Program-made: the position numbers and the translations under genes
Origin: Pontederia crassipes
Taxonomy: Eukaryota; Streptophyta; Magnoliopsida; Commelinales; Pontederiaceae
Direction: 5' to 3'
Length of the DNA: 64,000 nucleotides
Assembly: GCA_030549335.1 (NCBI GenBank)
Contig: CM060198.1
Location: forward strand, 47,767,353 to 47,831,352
Part shown: piece after piece, positions 12,682 to 25,504 of the stretch
How the letters are laid out: every line of letters begins with the position of its first letter
Position numbering within the stretch: the first letter of the stretch is position 1
Notes under the pieces: model-generated
The model's input: the letters and a program-made list of their open reading frames with translations, nothing else
The model's database searches: none
Told to the model about the DNA's origin: nothing

Positions 12682-13726
12682 ATGGATGCACTACTACTTA
12701 CACGAGCAAGTCATTGCAGGGCCGTGATGATCAATTCTATTGCTGCAGCTCTGATGATCCTTATCTCAGCAATGTCGGCCGGAATAATCGCAGTGCAGGC
12801 CCGCCCTCTAGGAGAAGATGAGATAGAAGCTCACTTGAATCGCCTCAACAAGCCTGCCGTTAGATCGATCACGGTTTGCTCGATAGCTCTTTAAAATGCA
12901 CTTACTATATAGCTAGTTGCTTCTTTTTTTTACTATTATACATGACACAAACTACTTGGAAGATGACAAGATTTGGAGTGTTTGCTGACTGATTCTTTTA
13001 CAGCTTGAAGAAGGAGAGACGATCGATTGTGTTGATATCTACAAGCAACCAGCTTTTGATCATCCACTCTTGAAGGATCATAAGATTGTAGTATGCGCCC
13101 ATCTTTCTCTTTAACCCATGCATGGTCATATTTTTTTCTATGTTAAATGAAATTTCACAACGTAGGTAGGTTTGTTTCTGCATATATACCTATAGTTTGT
13201 CTTAGGTCCATTAATTGAGTAAAATTTTATATGAACTTAAGTAGATGTCCCCAAGCTTTGTTTTCAACACCTCCGGAGAACATCATATTATCCAACCACA
13301 ATGGCATGAGACGGAAGGATGTCCAGATGGAACCATCCCGATACGAAGAGTGCAGAAGAGTGATCTCATTCGAGCCACTTCTTTGGAGGGCTTCGGAAGA
13401 CGCGATGGAGACGTTGACCTAATTGAAGTAAGATCATTAATTCCTGCTATTGTTCATCATATGCTTTCATTAGTGAATTATATAATTTGTTGACCATGTG
13501 TTCTTGTACCAATTTTTTGTGCTTGTGTTCTTGTACAGAGAGCAGGTGTATTTGCGGACTCAGGAGAGTACAATGGAATCAGGGCAGACGTACAGGTTTG
13601 GGATGTTTCGGTTCAGAACGACGAGTGGAGCCATGCCAGCGTTCAGCTCACCGACGTCAATGAAAATATCGAAGTTGAAGCCGGATGGATGGTGAGCAGC
13701 AATAAATAAATAATTACACACACGTG

Positions 13727-13758
<32 letters not shown>

Positions 13759-14646
13759 TACATATATATTAACTATTAAGGTTGATACAAAATAGTTGTG
13801 TATTAATTAACCATGTATAGGTACCTGATATCCATATATTAAAGTTGAATCTTAGCTCGCTGTTGGGATGGAGTAGTAAGCGGTTCTTCTTCACTTAAGT
13901 AAGGTTTCAAGTTCGAGTCTTATGAATGTAGAAAATTTTTGTTGGAAGCCTCACCTGCACCGCTAGATATGCGATCTGAGACAACTTATACGGATTAGTT
14001 TAACTCAATAATGGGCAGGCCTTTAACCTGTGGATAGTGCGCTCTTTAACGCCACGCGAGTTGACGTCGGCACCGTTTTTCGGATAATGAGGATTGACTA
14101 TTAAAAAAAAAGTTGAATCCTAGCTCCATGTGAATTATGATCTCCGATTCATATTTTTTTATGCTTGTATACACGTACACGATCATACTTCCCTAGACAT
14201 GTAGTATTAATGTGCATATAAATAAATTTTGTATGTACTTTGCATACACATTAAAAAAATGGGATGCACAAACTAATATGGGGTTAAAAGATTATTACCT
14301 TCGTATTTTAGAGGCAACTAGCTAACATGCAATGTAGATTGAACGTAATGTTGGTCTATTTTACATATACTATATATGATCTATATACTTGAATATATAT
14401 GTCGACTTTATGTTCAATCTGCACGTCCTCTCCTACTAGTTCACATGCCACCTTTTTTTTTTCATGTGTTCATATAAATATTGATTTCTTATTATCTAAA
14501 ATCCTCTATATCTACTGCAGGTGAATCCTTCACTGTATGGCGACGCAAGGCCGCGCATTTTCTCTTATTGGACTGTAAGATGTTGTCGATTGTTATATAT
14601 AATAACTTTAAAGATCCATGAGTGAATTTTACGTCGTATAATATAA

Positions 14647-14681
<35 letters not shown>

Positions 14682-15964
14682 TGTAGGCTGGAAAAATGCA
14701 TGCTCTTTAGAATTACATATATGCATCACTTTAAAGTTGAAGCCATTATGTTTCATTTTTGACATGTACGTACGTAAACAGGTTGATGGCCAACGTGATA
14801 GCGGCTGTTTCAACCTCCTCTGCTCAGGCTTTATTCAGGTGGGGAGTCAATATGTGCTTGGTAATCCAATCGCGCCCCTCTCAACTTACGGCGGTGTTAT
14901 GTACAAGATAACAACAACAATTAATAAGGTATGAGTATACATTCTTTCATACTATATATATATATATATATATGAGTTTTTTGTTTATCTAATGCTGATT
15001 AAAATCGATATATACAGGCGTAAAATAGGGGTTGAAATTGATGATCTTTTCGTTTAAAAGGCTATCCTCTTTTTTCCAGTGATTTTTTTAGATAATTAAA
15101 AAATGTCATCGATTTTTTCAAATAATTTTTTAATCAAGTTCTTTTTATAAAATTTATATTTGTGATAAAGGGCTGATCATATTAATATAGTGCTTTATTT
15201 TATAACATTAGTTACATATTATACTTTTTGGTAGTATCTTATATAAATTTTCTACATATATAATCAGATAAAATAATTTTCTTTAACTACATTTACGTAT
15301 ATCAGAAGTGTTCAAGATAAAATACTAAGAAGACATGTTTCATACACTTTTTTTGGGTAGAGATATTTTATATATAACTTTAACAGATTTTTTTAAAATA
15401 TATATAAAAATCCTTCAGAATTTTTTCTTTTTGATTTTAAGAAAATATAAATTTTTTTTATATCCAATCGGACTAATTCTTTTATTTTTTTGCTCGCACC
15501 TCTAATTAACAGACAGGATATAATAATGATATAACACATGAAATTAAAACAAAAGTTACGTAATTAATGCATGTATATTATACAAATGCATGCAGGACGA
15601 CGTGAACCAGATATGGTGGCTGACGATCCAAGGGCAGCCGGTGGGGTACTGGCCGATGAGCATCTTCGTCCAGTTCGGGGATTTCTTTCATGCGGTGAAG
15701 ATGATGGCCGGCGGCGCCGTCCTGAACAAGGGGAAGCAGACGGGGACGCACACGACGACGCAGATGGGCAACGGCCACTTCGCCGAGGAAGGGTGGGGGA
15801 AGGCCGCCGCCATCGGGAACCTCCAGCTCTTCGGCACTGACAACAAACTCATAGAAAATGTCTATACCATGGCAAGCATCTTGGACTGCAAAGGCTGCTA
15901 CAACGTCCAGTTCGACAGTCCTAAAATCATCTACTATGGCGGCCCCGGAGGACAGCAATGCTAA
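12682..15964 (+). CDS. Neprosin-family secreted protein (DUF239 / putative prolyl endopeptidase)
   Basis: Seven exons join in phase: 12682-12873, 13004-13090, 13245-13427, 13539-13691, 14521-14574, 14782-14928 and 15596-15964, all with GT-AG introns, giving 394 residues, a usual family length. A second in-frame ATG at 12727 begins a cleaner signal peptide (hydrophobic stretch ending near AVQA), so translation may start there. The activation-peptide region has the family block DCVDIYKQPAFDHPLLKDH (exon 2). The neprosin domain shows VEAGWMVNPSLYGD, CFNLLCSGFIQV, WWLTIQGQPVGYWP, THTTTQMGNGHF and a C-terminal YYGGPGGQQC. Neprosin is a secreted glutamic peptidase that cuts after proline in pitcher-plant fluid; most plant relatives have no known substrate. 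The conserved WGGEV segment reads AGGAV here (residue 313 Ala), so activity is doubtful. A SINE lies in intron 4. No neighbouring gene suggests a pathway. Confidence 0.92.
13727..13753. repeat. (TA)n microsatellite, intron 4
   Basis: Pure TA dinucleotide run. Similar runs lie in intron 5 (14650-14679) and intron 6 (about 14952-14972) of the same gene. Confidence 0.9.
13859..14108 (+). mobile_element. tRNA-derived SINE in neprosin intron 4
   Basis: About 250 bp with an A-box-like start (GGATGGAGTAGTAAGCGG), a B-box-like AAGTTCGAGTCT and a 3' A-run. It is flanked by an 18-bp direct repeat starting AAAGTTGAATC at 13841-13858 and 14109-14126 that differs at one position. Promoter boxes, tail and target duplication together mark a retroposed SINE. 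It lies between exons 4 and 5 in the sense direction and does not touch splice sites. I cannot name the family. Confidence 0.8.
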
Positions 15965-16581
15965 TTATTAGCAAATAATGCAATATTTTTATGACCAAAC
16001 CGGAGAATGAATCCAGTTTCAATCGACTTTTATTTAATTTTTTTACAAAGATGCATGATATCATTTCAACGTAAAGAATAGTTATTGAGAACCAATAGAT
16101 TCTCTGTGATCTTATATCAAGTTTTAAAATTTTCAGATAAACATATATATCAAGTTTTAATACTTTGGATATATATTGTGCAATTCAAAGTTCATTGCAC
16201 GCATGATCAATAGCTCACCAGATTATATGTGATCAAGATGATTAGAGTAGTTGAAAAGAAATGATTAATATGACAAAACTAGAATTATAAAATTTGATCG
16301 AATCATATTAAAATTATTAAGAAACTTAAATGCTTAAATATATCAACTTACAATTGTTCAACACTAACTATCGATGAATAACGATTCGACGGAATATACT
16401 TTCAAAACAACACTAGGAATCTTTTTTTATCTTCCAAGATGGGAATAGCAAAAAAGACAATCTTTCATCGATTTTTCAATTAGTGTGTTTTAAGGATCAT
16501 AACCACTTACGGGTTTAAATAATATGTAATTAAAAGTTGTGCATATTACGTTGCACAAAAATTGGTTGCATACTACCTAAC

Positions 16582-16633
<52 letters not shown>

Positions 16634-16772
16634 CTTTTTATGTGATTTGAATTTTTACTCATCATGAAAAATCAATGCATTCTTTTGTACACATTATATT
16701 ATTCCAAATCATATTAATTATTATCCCCAATAAATATATGTATTCATTGTATAATTTATTTTCATATTAACC
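15965..16772. other. Neprosin 3' flank with (TA)n tract
   Basis: AT-rich sequence following the stop codon. It contains a long TA dinucleotide run at about 16585-16631. No further gene was recognised. Confidence 0.6.
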
Positions 16773-16773
16773 C

Positions 16774-17340
16774 ACTACAACAAATTTCATGAATATAAGT
16801 TCAAATATCATGATTATAAGTTATTAGTCGTGACAACTTGTGAATATTAATGGCATTGCAATTGAGCAATAGCCATAAAGGTTATTTTTATAGCTATAAA
16901 TATCATAGTAGTATCAAATATTTATGTAAGTATTAAACATTAGCAAATGTGGATAATGATATCATTCGTGGAAAATATCTTGATATTGATAATGAAAATT
17001 TTATGGGCATTATTGATTGACTTTCATGGCTAATTATATTTGTGGCTATTAGTAAAGTTTATTTTCATAAACAATATGTAACAATTAACTAGTATGATTT
17101 TCATGATACATAGCCAAAAAAATTTGTAATACAGAATTAAAAATGATTGTCCATTTTTAATTATTAGTTATAAATTATTTTATAGGTAAAATAAATTTAT
17201 CTATGAAATATTCATAAAAACTACATAAAATCATTGAGTAGTCACATTCCATAAAAATAAACAAATGATAAATTGAAATGATATTTTTTTGTAAATTTAC
17301 ACGCTTTAACTTGATCAGGAAAATAGTCAAATCAAATTTA
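16774..17340 (+). mobile_element. Possible orphan CACTA-type end
   Basis: CACTACAACAAATTTCATG resembles a CACTA terminus and is close to the start of the element at 21979 (CACTACAACAAATTCGATC). It is followed by repeated CATGATTATAAGTTAT-like words. No matching right end (TTTGTTGTAGTG) was found, so the extent is a guess. Confidence 0.35.
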
Positions 17341-18530
17341 CCAATCAGAAACAATGAGAGAAAAGAGTCGGTTCCAGGGTAACTCGGGTCAGGTTCATGG
17401 CATGAACCTGGAAAGAGTGTGTCGTGCACTTGGGCCAGACTCGGGGAAAATGTTGTGTAGTCATCGAGGTCGACGCGACATCACCTCGGGTCGGGTTCAG
17501 TGGAACTCGGGTCGGGTGGAAAAATGTCAAGAGGTCAGCCGCTTCTTCGTCAGTTATCCCAGGCTAGGTTCATAGCAATCCGTGTCGCGTTCTTATATTT
17601 TCTAGAATGTCGAGAGTTTGTTATTTCTATTCTAACATCTAAACCGATACATGCAAGATCTGGGAGCTTCCATACATGACATGGTTAATAAGAATACTAC
17701 AAGAAGAGCAATCTACAACATTCTAATCAAACATAATCATCACAGTAAAATAGATAAAACATACAATAATTAACAAAAAGATGGCTAGCATGATAAATCA
17801 AGGGAAATCAATCAATCACACGAAGTAACTATTTCAATCAATCATTCTTAATGTGCATGGGTCATCATATATCTTAAACATGGATTAGTCTTGAACAGAT
17901 CGGATTGCGGATTCATATCTATTCTAAAAGGAATATGCAAGATGATTTCTAGATCACCCACCTGATTGCGCGTTGATCCCCATGTTGATCCGTCAAATCT
18001 CTTTGTCGTCCTTGCGCCTGTGCCTCTACCCTTGATGGATCTCCTTCTGTGGACCGGTCATAAGCTAGACAAATGTGAGAATGGCGCTAAATTTGTAGAA
18101 GTGTGTGAAGGAGAGGGAAAAACACTCGGTTGTCCCTTATTGATAAGCAGCAATAATGTGAAAATAGCCCTTTGGAGAATGTGCGTGAGATGGCCAGGTA
18201 TCTTGGGGAAAATTCGATTTCTACAGTTGGGGGATTACAAGGTGATTTGGGTGATTATGCTCATTAATGCTCAATATTCGTAATTACAATAATGATTTCT
18301 TTCCTCTCATAAATGTTAGTGTTTGAATTCTTCACAAAATCAGGGATCATGGCCATTATTTTCTCTAACTGACCATTCCATTTTATTTTATATAAATTTA
18401 TTTTTCTCATTGTTAGACTCGTGCTCCTGGCCAGCGATCACGCTCCTGGCTGATGCTCGTAGAGGGAAATGGTAGATGGATGAAACATTAACCGTTCGAT
18501 TAAGATCAAGGGATTTCATCTAGACCGTTG
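17341..18530. other. Unassigned spacer
   Basis: Contains a short GC-richer stretch with repeated TCGGGTC/TCAGGTTC words (17350-17570) and otherwise AT-rich sequence. Short open frames have no family motifs. It may be old transposon sequence. Confidence 0.4.
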
Positions 18531-21480
18531 TGTAACAACCCCAATTTTTAAATAGGGGTATTTAAGTCGAGGAAACCTAAGAAACCATAGGATAAGCTCT
18601 ATAAAAATCCCCAAATCCTCTCTCTCCTCTCTGTTCTTATTTCTCCCACGTGACAGCTGCAATCTAGAAGGAGGAAAAAAAAAGAGAAGAACGAGGAAGA
18701 AGAAGAGGGCAAAGAGGAAGAGGACATGAACAAGGAAAAAGGGATTAACATTGGGGAAGAACAAAATCACATGTATGTAAAGAGGAACCAAACCCCTCTT
18801 TATTTTTGGTTGGATTGAGAGTTTCAAGATGATAGGGAATTTGCATAAATGAAGATTGCATGACTGAGAGTTTCATGATTTATGTTATAAAATCTATTAA
18901 ATTCATGATTATTTTGTAATAATTATTTGAATACTTATCCAAAAATTATAAATAATATATGGATGGAAAGACCTCGAAGTCTAGTTTCCACATAAATTTG
19001 TCATATGATTTGAAGATGTATAAAAATTTGAGAAAAATGTATATGTAGAGCATTTGATGCAGAACGGGTGTAGAGCATTAGTTTTCCTTATTAAACTAAT
19101 AAAATAGTTGTATATTAATTTTTAATATATGTTAAGTAATAAAGGTAATTAAGATCAAGATCATCAGATTATCCGATCATCACGATCAAGCCATATTAAC
19201 AAATATGACTAATTCAACAGTTGTAATTTATTTAGCCTTAGATGATATATTTTTATTATCAAATTACCCAAATAAATATATATTATTTCATCTAAGAAGT
19301 ATATAATCAATTTGATGATGAATTAGAATTATTAAATTAATTAAATGATAAGAAATAAGCGTTCTACACGGAGGTGCAGAGAGGGGTGTTCTACATACTC
19401 ATTAACCCCTAAAAATATTTATGATCCAAACATTGGACTACTGCCATGCTATCTCGAGTAATAATGAGATGAAATTATAAAAAGTATCATAAATTGGAAA
19501 TACTGAATTAGGATTTTAAATTTTTTTACAAGTTAAATGTTCATGTTATCTTTATGTGAAAATTAGAATCATTTAAAAAGAACAAGTATAAATTAAGTTA
19601 TTAATATTTTAGTGTCTGCTGCTAGAATATTATGCAGAGAATAGATTTTTAGTAGTTGTATGAAATTCTGAGGAAAGCCCTAAATCTTGATGATGAATGG
19701 AAATTGAATGCTTTAATATGTTAGATGATTATTATATGCTTAGATATTATGCATGTAATCTTTTGTAATGTTTTAGATTTGTTTACTAAAGTTTTTATCT
19801 CAAAAATTGAGGTTTTCGAGTTAAAATTTGAGATTTTATAATGTTGGCACGACCGTGCCAACCCTAGGAACAGTCATGACCAAGAAGGCAAGGTCGAGCG
19901 CGGTCACGCTAGTGACACCTTTGTCACAGCCATGACAAGGCCAAGCATGGTCGTGACCTGTAACTTGATCACAACCGTGAGCGAGAGCGATGCTGAAATT
20001 TGGCTAAGGCTAGACACGGTCATGACAAAATTGGGCACGACCCTGACAAGAGTAGGCACGACTGTGATTGAGATGGGCACGACTGTAACAGTGTTTGGTA
20101 CGACAATGGCATTATTGGGCACGGTTGTGACGTTGGGAAATGCCTTGTAAGATGTATTGAACATATTTTCTAATATATATAAGTTATGCATAGATGTGTA
20201 TTGATTGTATATGACAAATGCATGCTCAACGTAAAAATGAAAGATTGATGTGACTATTTGATGTATTGATGATCAATGAAGTATAAAATTAAAGGAAATG
20301 CTTTGACACGCATTGATGAGGACAATAAGTAAATGTCTTTTCACCTCGCAGTGATTGAGACTTCTTTGGAAAATAACGTCATCACCCAAAAGGTATTTGA
20401 GATTTCTTAATGCTCTATGAACTAATATAATGATGTGGTAAAGATGGAAGATGTGAAGTAAATGCCTTTCAATTTATAGTAATTGAGACTTCTTTAGAAA
20501 ATAAAGCCATCAACCAGAAGGTGTTTGAGATTTCTCAGAAGTAAATGCTTTTCATTTTATGATGACTGAGACTTCTTTGAAAAAATAATGTCATCACTTA
20601 AACGTGTTTGAGATTTTTTAGTTCCCTATCAACCAATGTAATGATCTCCACATGCGCTGATTATTAAGCAAAAATGAAGCATGGTATGCGATGAATATAA
20701 TGGAAGTAAGTATTGAATGTAAAGATGAGAAGTAAATGTATTTCACCTTATGGTGATCGAGACTTTTCGAAAAATAATGCCATCACCTAAAAGATGTTTG
20801 ATATTTTTCAATGCAAAAATGAAAGATGTTATAAGATAAAGTAAGAATGAAAGTGAAGTTTAATTTCAAAATATTTTATAACAAAAAAAGTTAAAGATGA
20901 TGATGAAATAAAGTTCTACACTTATTTATATACTTCAAGGGGGCCTAAACCTAAGAAGTAAAGTCATGCATCTGTACTTTCTATGGAATAATATTCCTCA
21001 ACATAAAGTGTTTGTATTCCTAAAGATGACTAGGAATAAAGTCCTTCACTATTGTGATGTGTGTTCCCAAGTTTGACTTGTGATGTGGAATGAAAGTTAA
21101 GATGATATTATGTGATAAAGATGAAGAACGAAGATGACACAAAGGATCACATAATAAAGAAAGAAAAGAAAAATAAAATAAAATCCAGAGTTATAAAGCA
21201 ACCTATGTAAAGTATAAAAGAAATTAAAAAGTAAGCATCAAGGAAAAGAAACTCCTAGGATGTAGTGAAATGATAAGTTATGTCATGAATATTTATGAAT
21301 GATATGAATGTATGTTTCTATTGTATGATACTTGTAGATGATGGATCAGAAATAAATAGGTATGACATGATATTTATATTTCATGAATGTTATATGAAGA
21401 ATGAATGTAAGCATGATGTCATATCATGTAAGGTTCATAATATAATTCATGGCATGCGTGTCCATATGTTGTTGTTGTTG

Positions 21481-21574
<94 letters not shown>

Positions 21575-21975
21575 GCATCGCATGTAATATCATTTGATAG
21601 GATAGCATGGCATGCATGATCTTTACATAATTTAACTGAAAAACTCTGCACTCTAGATTCGTGCAGGTAACCATGATTAAGTGATGGATCACAGCTCAAA
21701 CTCATGACGAAGTATTGCACATGCTTAGAGTTAAATAAGTCATAAGGTTCAAGATGAATAATGAGGCTAATGATGTAATGAAGATTTTAGGCATTTAATG
21801 TCTTATGAAATATTAATCTATTTTATTAATAGAAAACATTTAAGTATTATGATTTTCTTTAAATTGGCAACTTTCGTTGTTAAATGATGTATGACGAATG
21901 GACTAACACAATCGAATGACCTAATTATCCTTAATATTTGGGATAAAATTTTGGGATTATACGTTGAGTGTTACA
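18531..21975. mobile_element. Solo LTR, Ty3-type (Tekay/Del-like) (fossil)
   Basis: The segment begins TGTAACAACCCC and ends GAGTGTTACA, so its tips form the inverted pair TGTAACA/TGTTACA usual for long Ty3 LTRs. Length is about 3.44 kb, nearly equal to the solo LTR at 29401-32831. No gag, pol or second LTR adjoins it. A clear 5-bp target duplication is not seen at these ends. CGTTG flanks the left end (18526-18530) and also occurs at 21962-21966, so the right boundary could be up to 14 bases earlier. Inside are repeated GGCACGAC-type words (19840-20140) and degenerate repeats around AAGTAAATG (20330-20800). Confidence 0.7.
21467..21574. repeat. (TTG)n(TTA)n microsatellite
   Basis: Six TTG units followed by about thirty TTA units, inside the solo LTR. 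Confidence 0.95.
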
Positions 21976-23059
21976 CCTCACTACAACAAATTCGATCATA
22001 AGTAACGTTTACCTAATTAATATACGTCATTAGAAAATAAAAGAATAAGTAATGTTTTGTTAAACGTAACCAACCATTTATGCTACAATACTAGTAATGT
22101 TTATTCATATAAAATAATAGTGAGATGTCTAAAAGCAATTATTTAATATATTTTATTCCTCTTTGCAATTACTATCATGTGGTCTCCACATCTCTCCCCC
22201 TTTCTCTCCTCAAACTTTCCCCTCTTACTGTTGCTCGATCAATCCTCGCCTAGCTGAACTCCGCCTCCCACTTGAGATGCTGCTGAACCTCGACGTCGCC
22301 ATTAGACCCTCGATCTGCCGATGCCGCCGAACCCTCGATCCTTGACGCAACAATCCTCGAAGTTGCCGGACTCTTCATCCTCAATGTTCACTACAAGAAA
22401 ATCGAATAATAGCGACCCAATGAATAAGACTTTACTGCGGCGCTATTGAGTCTCTAAAACATATAGCGTCACTTTAGCATTTAAATAGCGCCGTTAAAAT
22501 GAGACGCCGGTAGTCGATGGCTAATGGCATCGTAATAGAGCCAACAAAAGAGGAGTTGCTACTAGCGCCAACGGTTGACACTATCTCGATGTTATGAAGA
22601 CGCATGATGTCTGGTTGGGAGTAATAGGCAGACATCGCTAAGGAGATGCTAACGTGACGCAACTTAGGAGACGTTACTTCGATGCTCAAGAGACGCTAAC
22701 ATTATGCGTTAGTTGACGCTATTTTGGCGCTTCTGAGACACTAAGGTGACGCGATATGTCGACACGAAGGAGACGTTAAAGTGACGCTAAGGATGATATA
22801 TTTAATATAGAGTCGACTACTTGGGCAACGCTAGGGTGACGCTATGTAGGCGCTAACTGCATATTTTTTTATCCATTATAGTCACATTTTTTTCCTTCCC
22901 ACACCATACAATTATATAATGCATATAAATGCATTGATATTCATCACAACGTAATATGAAAGCATCACAGGCACAATATTTAAGATAAGAATATGAAAAA
23001 TAATAAACTGAACTAACAAACTATACGTATATCTAATAATAAGTCTATAAGTGACGAAA

Positions 23060-24900
23060 CTATAGTTTCTATCCATGGTTTATTTCTATCCTAGGTTTGG
23101 GAGTTATTGTTATCGTTCCGGACGTTCGATCCCAACGTGCTTGGTCCATGGCCTCGCGGAGATTGATTCTGCGCAGAGATCAATCCCTGAATTGCCTGCA
23201 ATAGCGGAGCCAACTACTGCGATATCTGCTGCGACACCTGTGACAGCTGCTGCGACCTGTGACAGCTGCTGCAACACCTACTACGATATCTGCTCTGATA
23301 GTTGCTCCGATAGCTGGTATGATAGTTGCGTCATATTAAATGCAGCGGATGAACTCGGAGTAGATGGGCCGCCTGCATATCCTCCGCTCCTCCTAGGTAC
23401 TTGAGTGGCTATGCCGAGGTCACACAAGTATCCTCCTCGTGTCATGCCGGCCATCTCCTCCCAAACAACAAGGTCCTCTATGAAATAGAAAAATTATACA
23501 ATCATATAATATATAAATTATATATTAAAAAACACATAAATTAAAAACATGAATCCATTCCAAGAAATATTACCTAATGGCTGAGTACTCGAATCATCTC
23601 TGTATTTTCTAGCCATTTTCGCATTATACTCATCCTAAAAAATTTAAACATTGCGCATTTAAAAAATAGTGCACTAATGTCAACAACCAAATGAACATGT
23701 GATGAGACTTATCAAAAACCTACGAGTAGTGAGCGTGACCAAGTTGTTAGTCTTCCAGCTCTTATGCGTGGCCTCGTAGACCATGCGAAAGTCCATGGGA
23801 CCGCCTTATTTTTCCTTCTACAATAAAGTTTCAAATTTTATAAAATAAGTATAAGTTAAAATTTTGATTAATTGAATTTGTATGTAAATTATCATGCATC
23901 GTCGATGCTCGTCAAATCGCATCGACCCCCTGTGTGTATGTAGGTCTCAGGCTTCGAAAGTCGGTTAACTCTTTCTTTTTCCGACTTCCTTTGTCATCGT
24001 TCATCCGTCCTTTATGAACATCAAATACTTAGACTTTCAAAAATTATAAATTTAATAAAAATAATTTAAAATTAAACATACTTACCACTTCCTACATAAG
24101 GATTCTCAAATCGAGCGCCTAATATGCCTTGGGCATCTTTGTATACCCTGCTCCAAAGTGAGATCGGCGGACGTAACAACCTTGAGAAACTTGTACAATC
24201 TATTTTGGAGGCATTTCGCAGCGACCTCCTCAAAAACTCTCTGGATCGTCCCTAAACTAAGATCCGGATGAAACTGATTTGTCTCATACACAATACGTTA
24301 AAACATAGTAATTTAAAAATAATATAAAACAAATTATAAAACCCAAAAATATAAGATTGTACCGTAAAAGCTCGAAAGATGTCATCCCGCACTTGAATTG
24401 GGACATCTTTCTAGGATCCTGCCCCTTCCCGTAAGTGGGAAAGAACGAGAGCACTGACATCCCGCACGGTAGTAGCGGATATGAAAGTGGTACTGCCAAA
24501 ATTATAAAGAAGAATTAATTTTCAATGATAACCAAAACTATAACAAAATTTCTACAACTTATTTAATTTACGGTCGAGCAATATTATTCACAGTGACCAT
24601 CCCATTATCATGTAATTCATCTTCATCTATCGAAGAGGAATCATCATCCGGTACAGTTGGGTTAGGCTGAGAAGGTCCGACATCATCTACGGGCCCTAAT
24701 ACAAAATAAATCATTAGTGTCATACCAAATTAAACTAATGATAATTGATATTTGTACAGTAATATTCTCACCTCGAGTGATGTCTATCGCTGCATGATCT
24801 GTGGCACTCCGCTCGTCAGAATGTGACGAGACGAGTGCTTGTGCTATCGGCGGCGTAGCAATTGACATTATTAAAAAATTATTAATGTAATTAATTGAGA
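23060..24900 (-). pseudogene. CACTA ORF1-type gene (Ptta/En/Spm family), fragmented
   Basis: Read on the minus strand, the clearest block is at about 23806-23731, MVYEATHKSWKTNNLVTL, the signature of the plant Ptta/En/Spm transposase family (Transposase_24). Upstream blocks include VFEEVAAKCLQNRLYKFL at about 24240-24180 and an acidic N-terminal segment with VPDDDSSSIDEDELHDNG at about 24660-24600. A glutamine- and serine-rich tail follows at 23330-23180. Blocks are separated by AT-rich gaps that look like introns. No full splice model could be built, so I call it broken or at least unproven. Its product would be the DNA-binding accessory factor, not the catalytic transposase. Confidence 0.65.
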
Positions 24901-25504
24901 AATATAATATAAATAATAATAAATATATCACCTGGGGTAAGATGTCGCTCGCCAATGCTAGAATGTGGTGAAGCATCCGGTAATCTCGACGGTGGCGGTG
25001 GCGTAGTAAGAGTGACATGACGATCGTATATGTCACACTAAGTTTTTTAAAGTACAGTAATTTATGTATATTCCATAAACTGTGTGACATCCGGTAATTT
25101 ATGGAATATAGTAATTTATGCTAGAATGTGCTATCGGCATGACGATCTCGCCTACTATGTATCGCCTACTATGTGACACATACCAAGAGTGATACGTGGA
25201 GCCGACCCATCAATGGATCGTCTACTATGTGAGGATCCAGCTACGTGCCCTATCCACGGGTTCGTACCTTCTTAATTAGATTAATTTTAAGTAATTAACT
25301 AATAATTAACTTAACATGGTATTAGATTAAAAAATAGCAAATTAACTAGTCCTTAGATTAGTTTCAAGTAATTAACTAGTAATTAACTTAACATGCATTA
25401 GATTAAAAAATAGCAAATTAATTAGGGATTACATAATGGATAGTGGCGGATTCGTACCTTCTTAAGCAGAGAAGGATGATGGCGGACGACGGAAGAGGGT
25501 AAGT

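Noticed and set aside
19840-20150. Opposed 72- and 95-codon frames rich in Thr/Val
   Set aside because: They result from repeated GGCACGACTGTGA-type words inside the solo LTR and lack domains on both strands.
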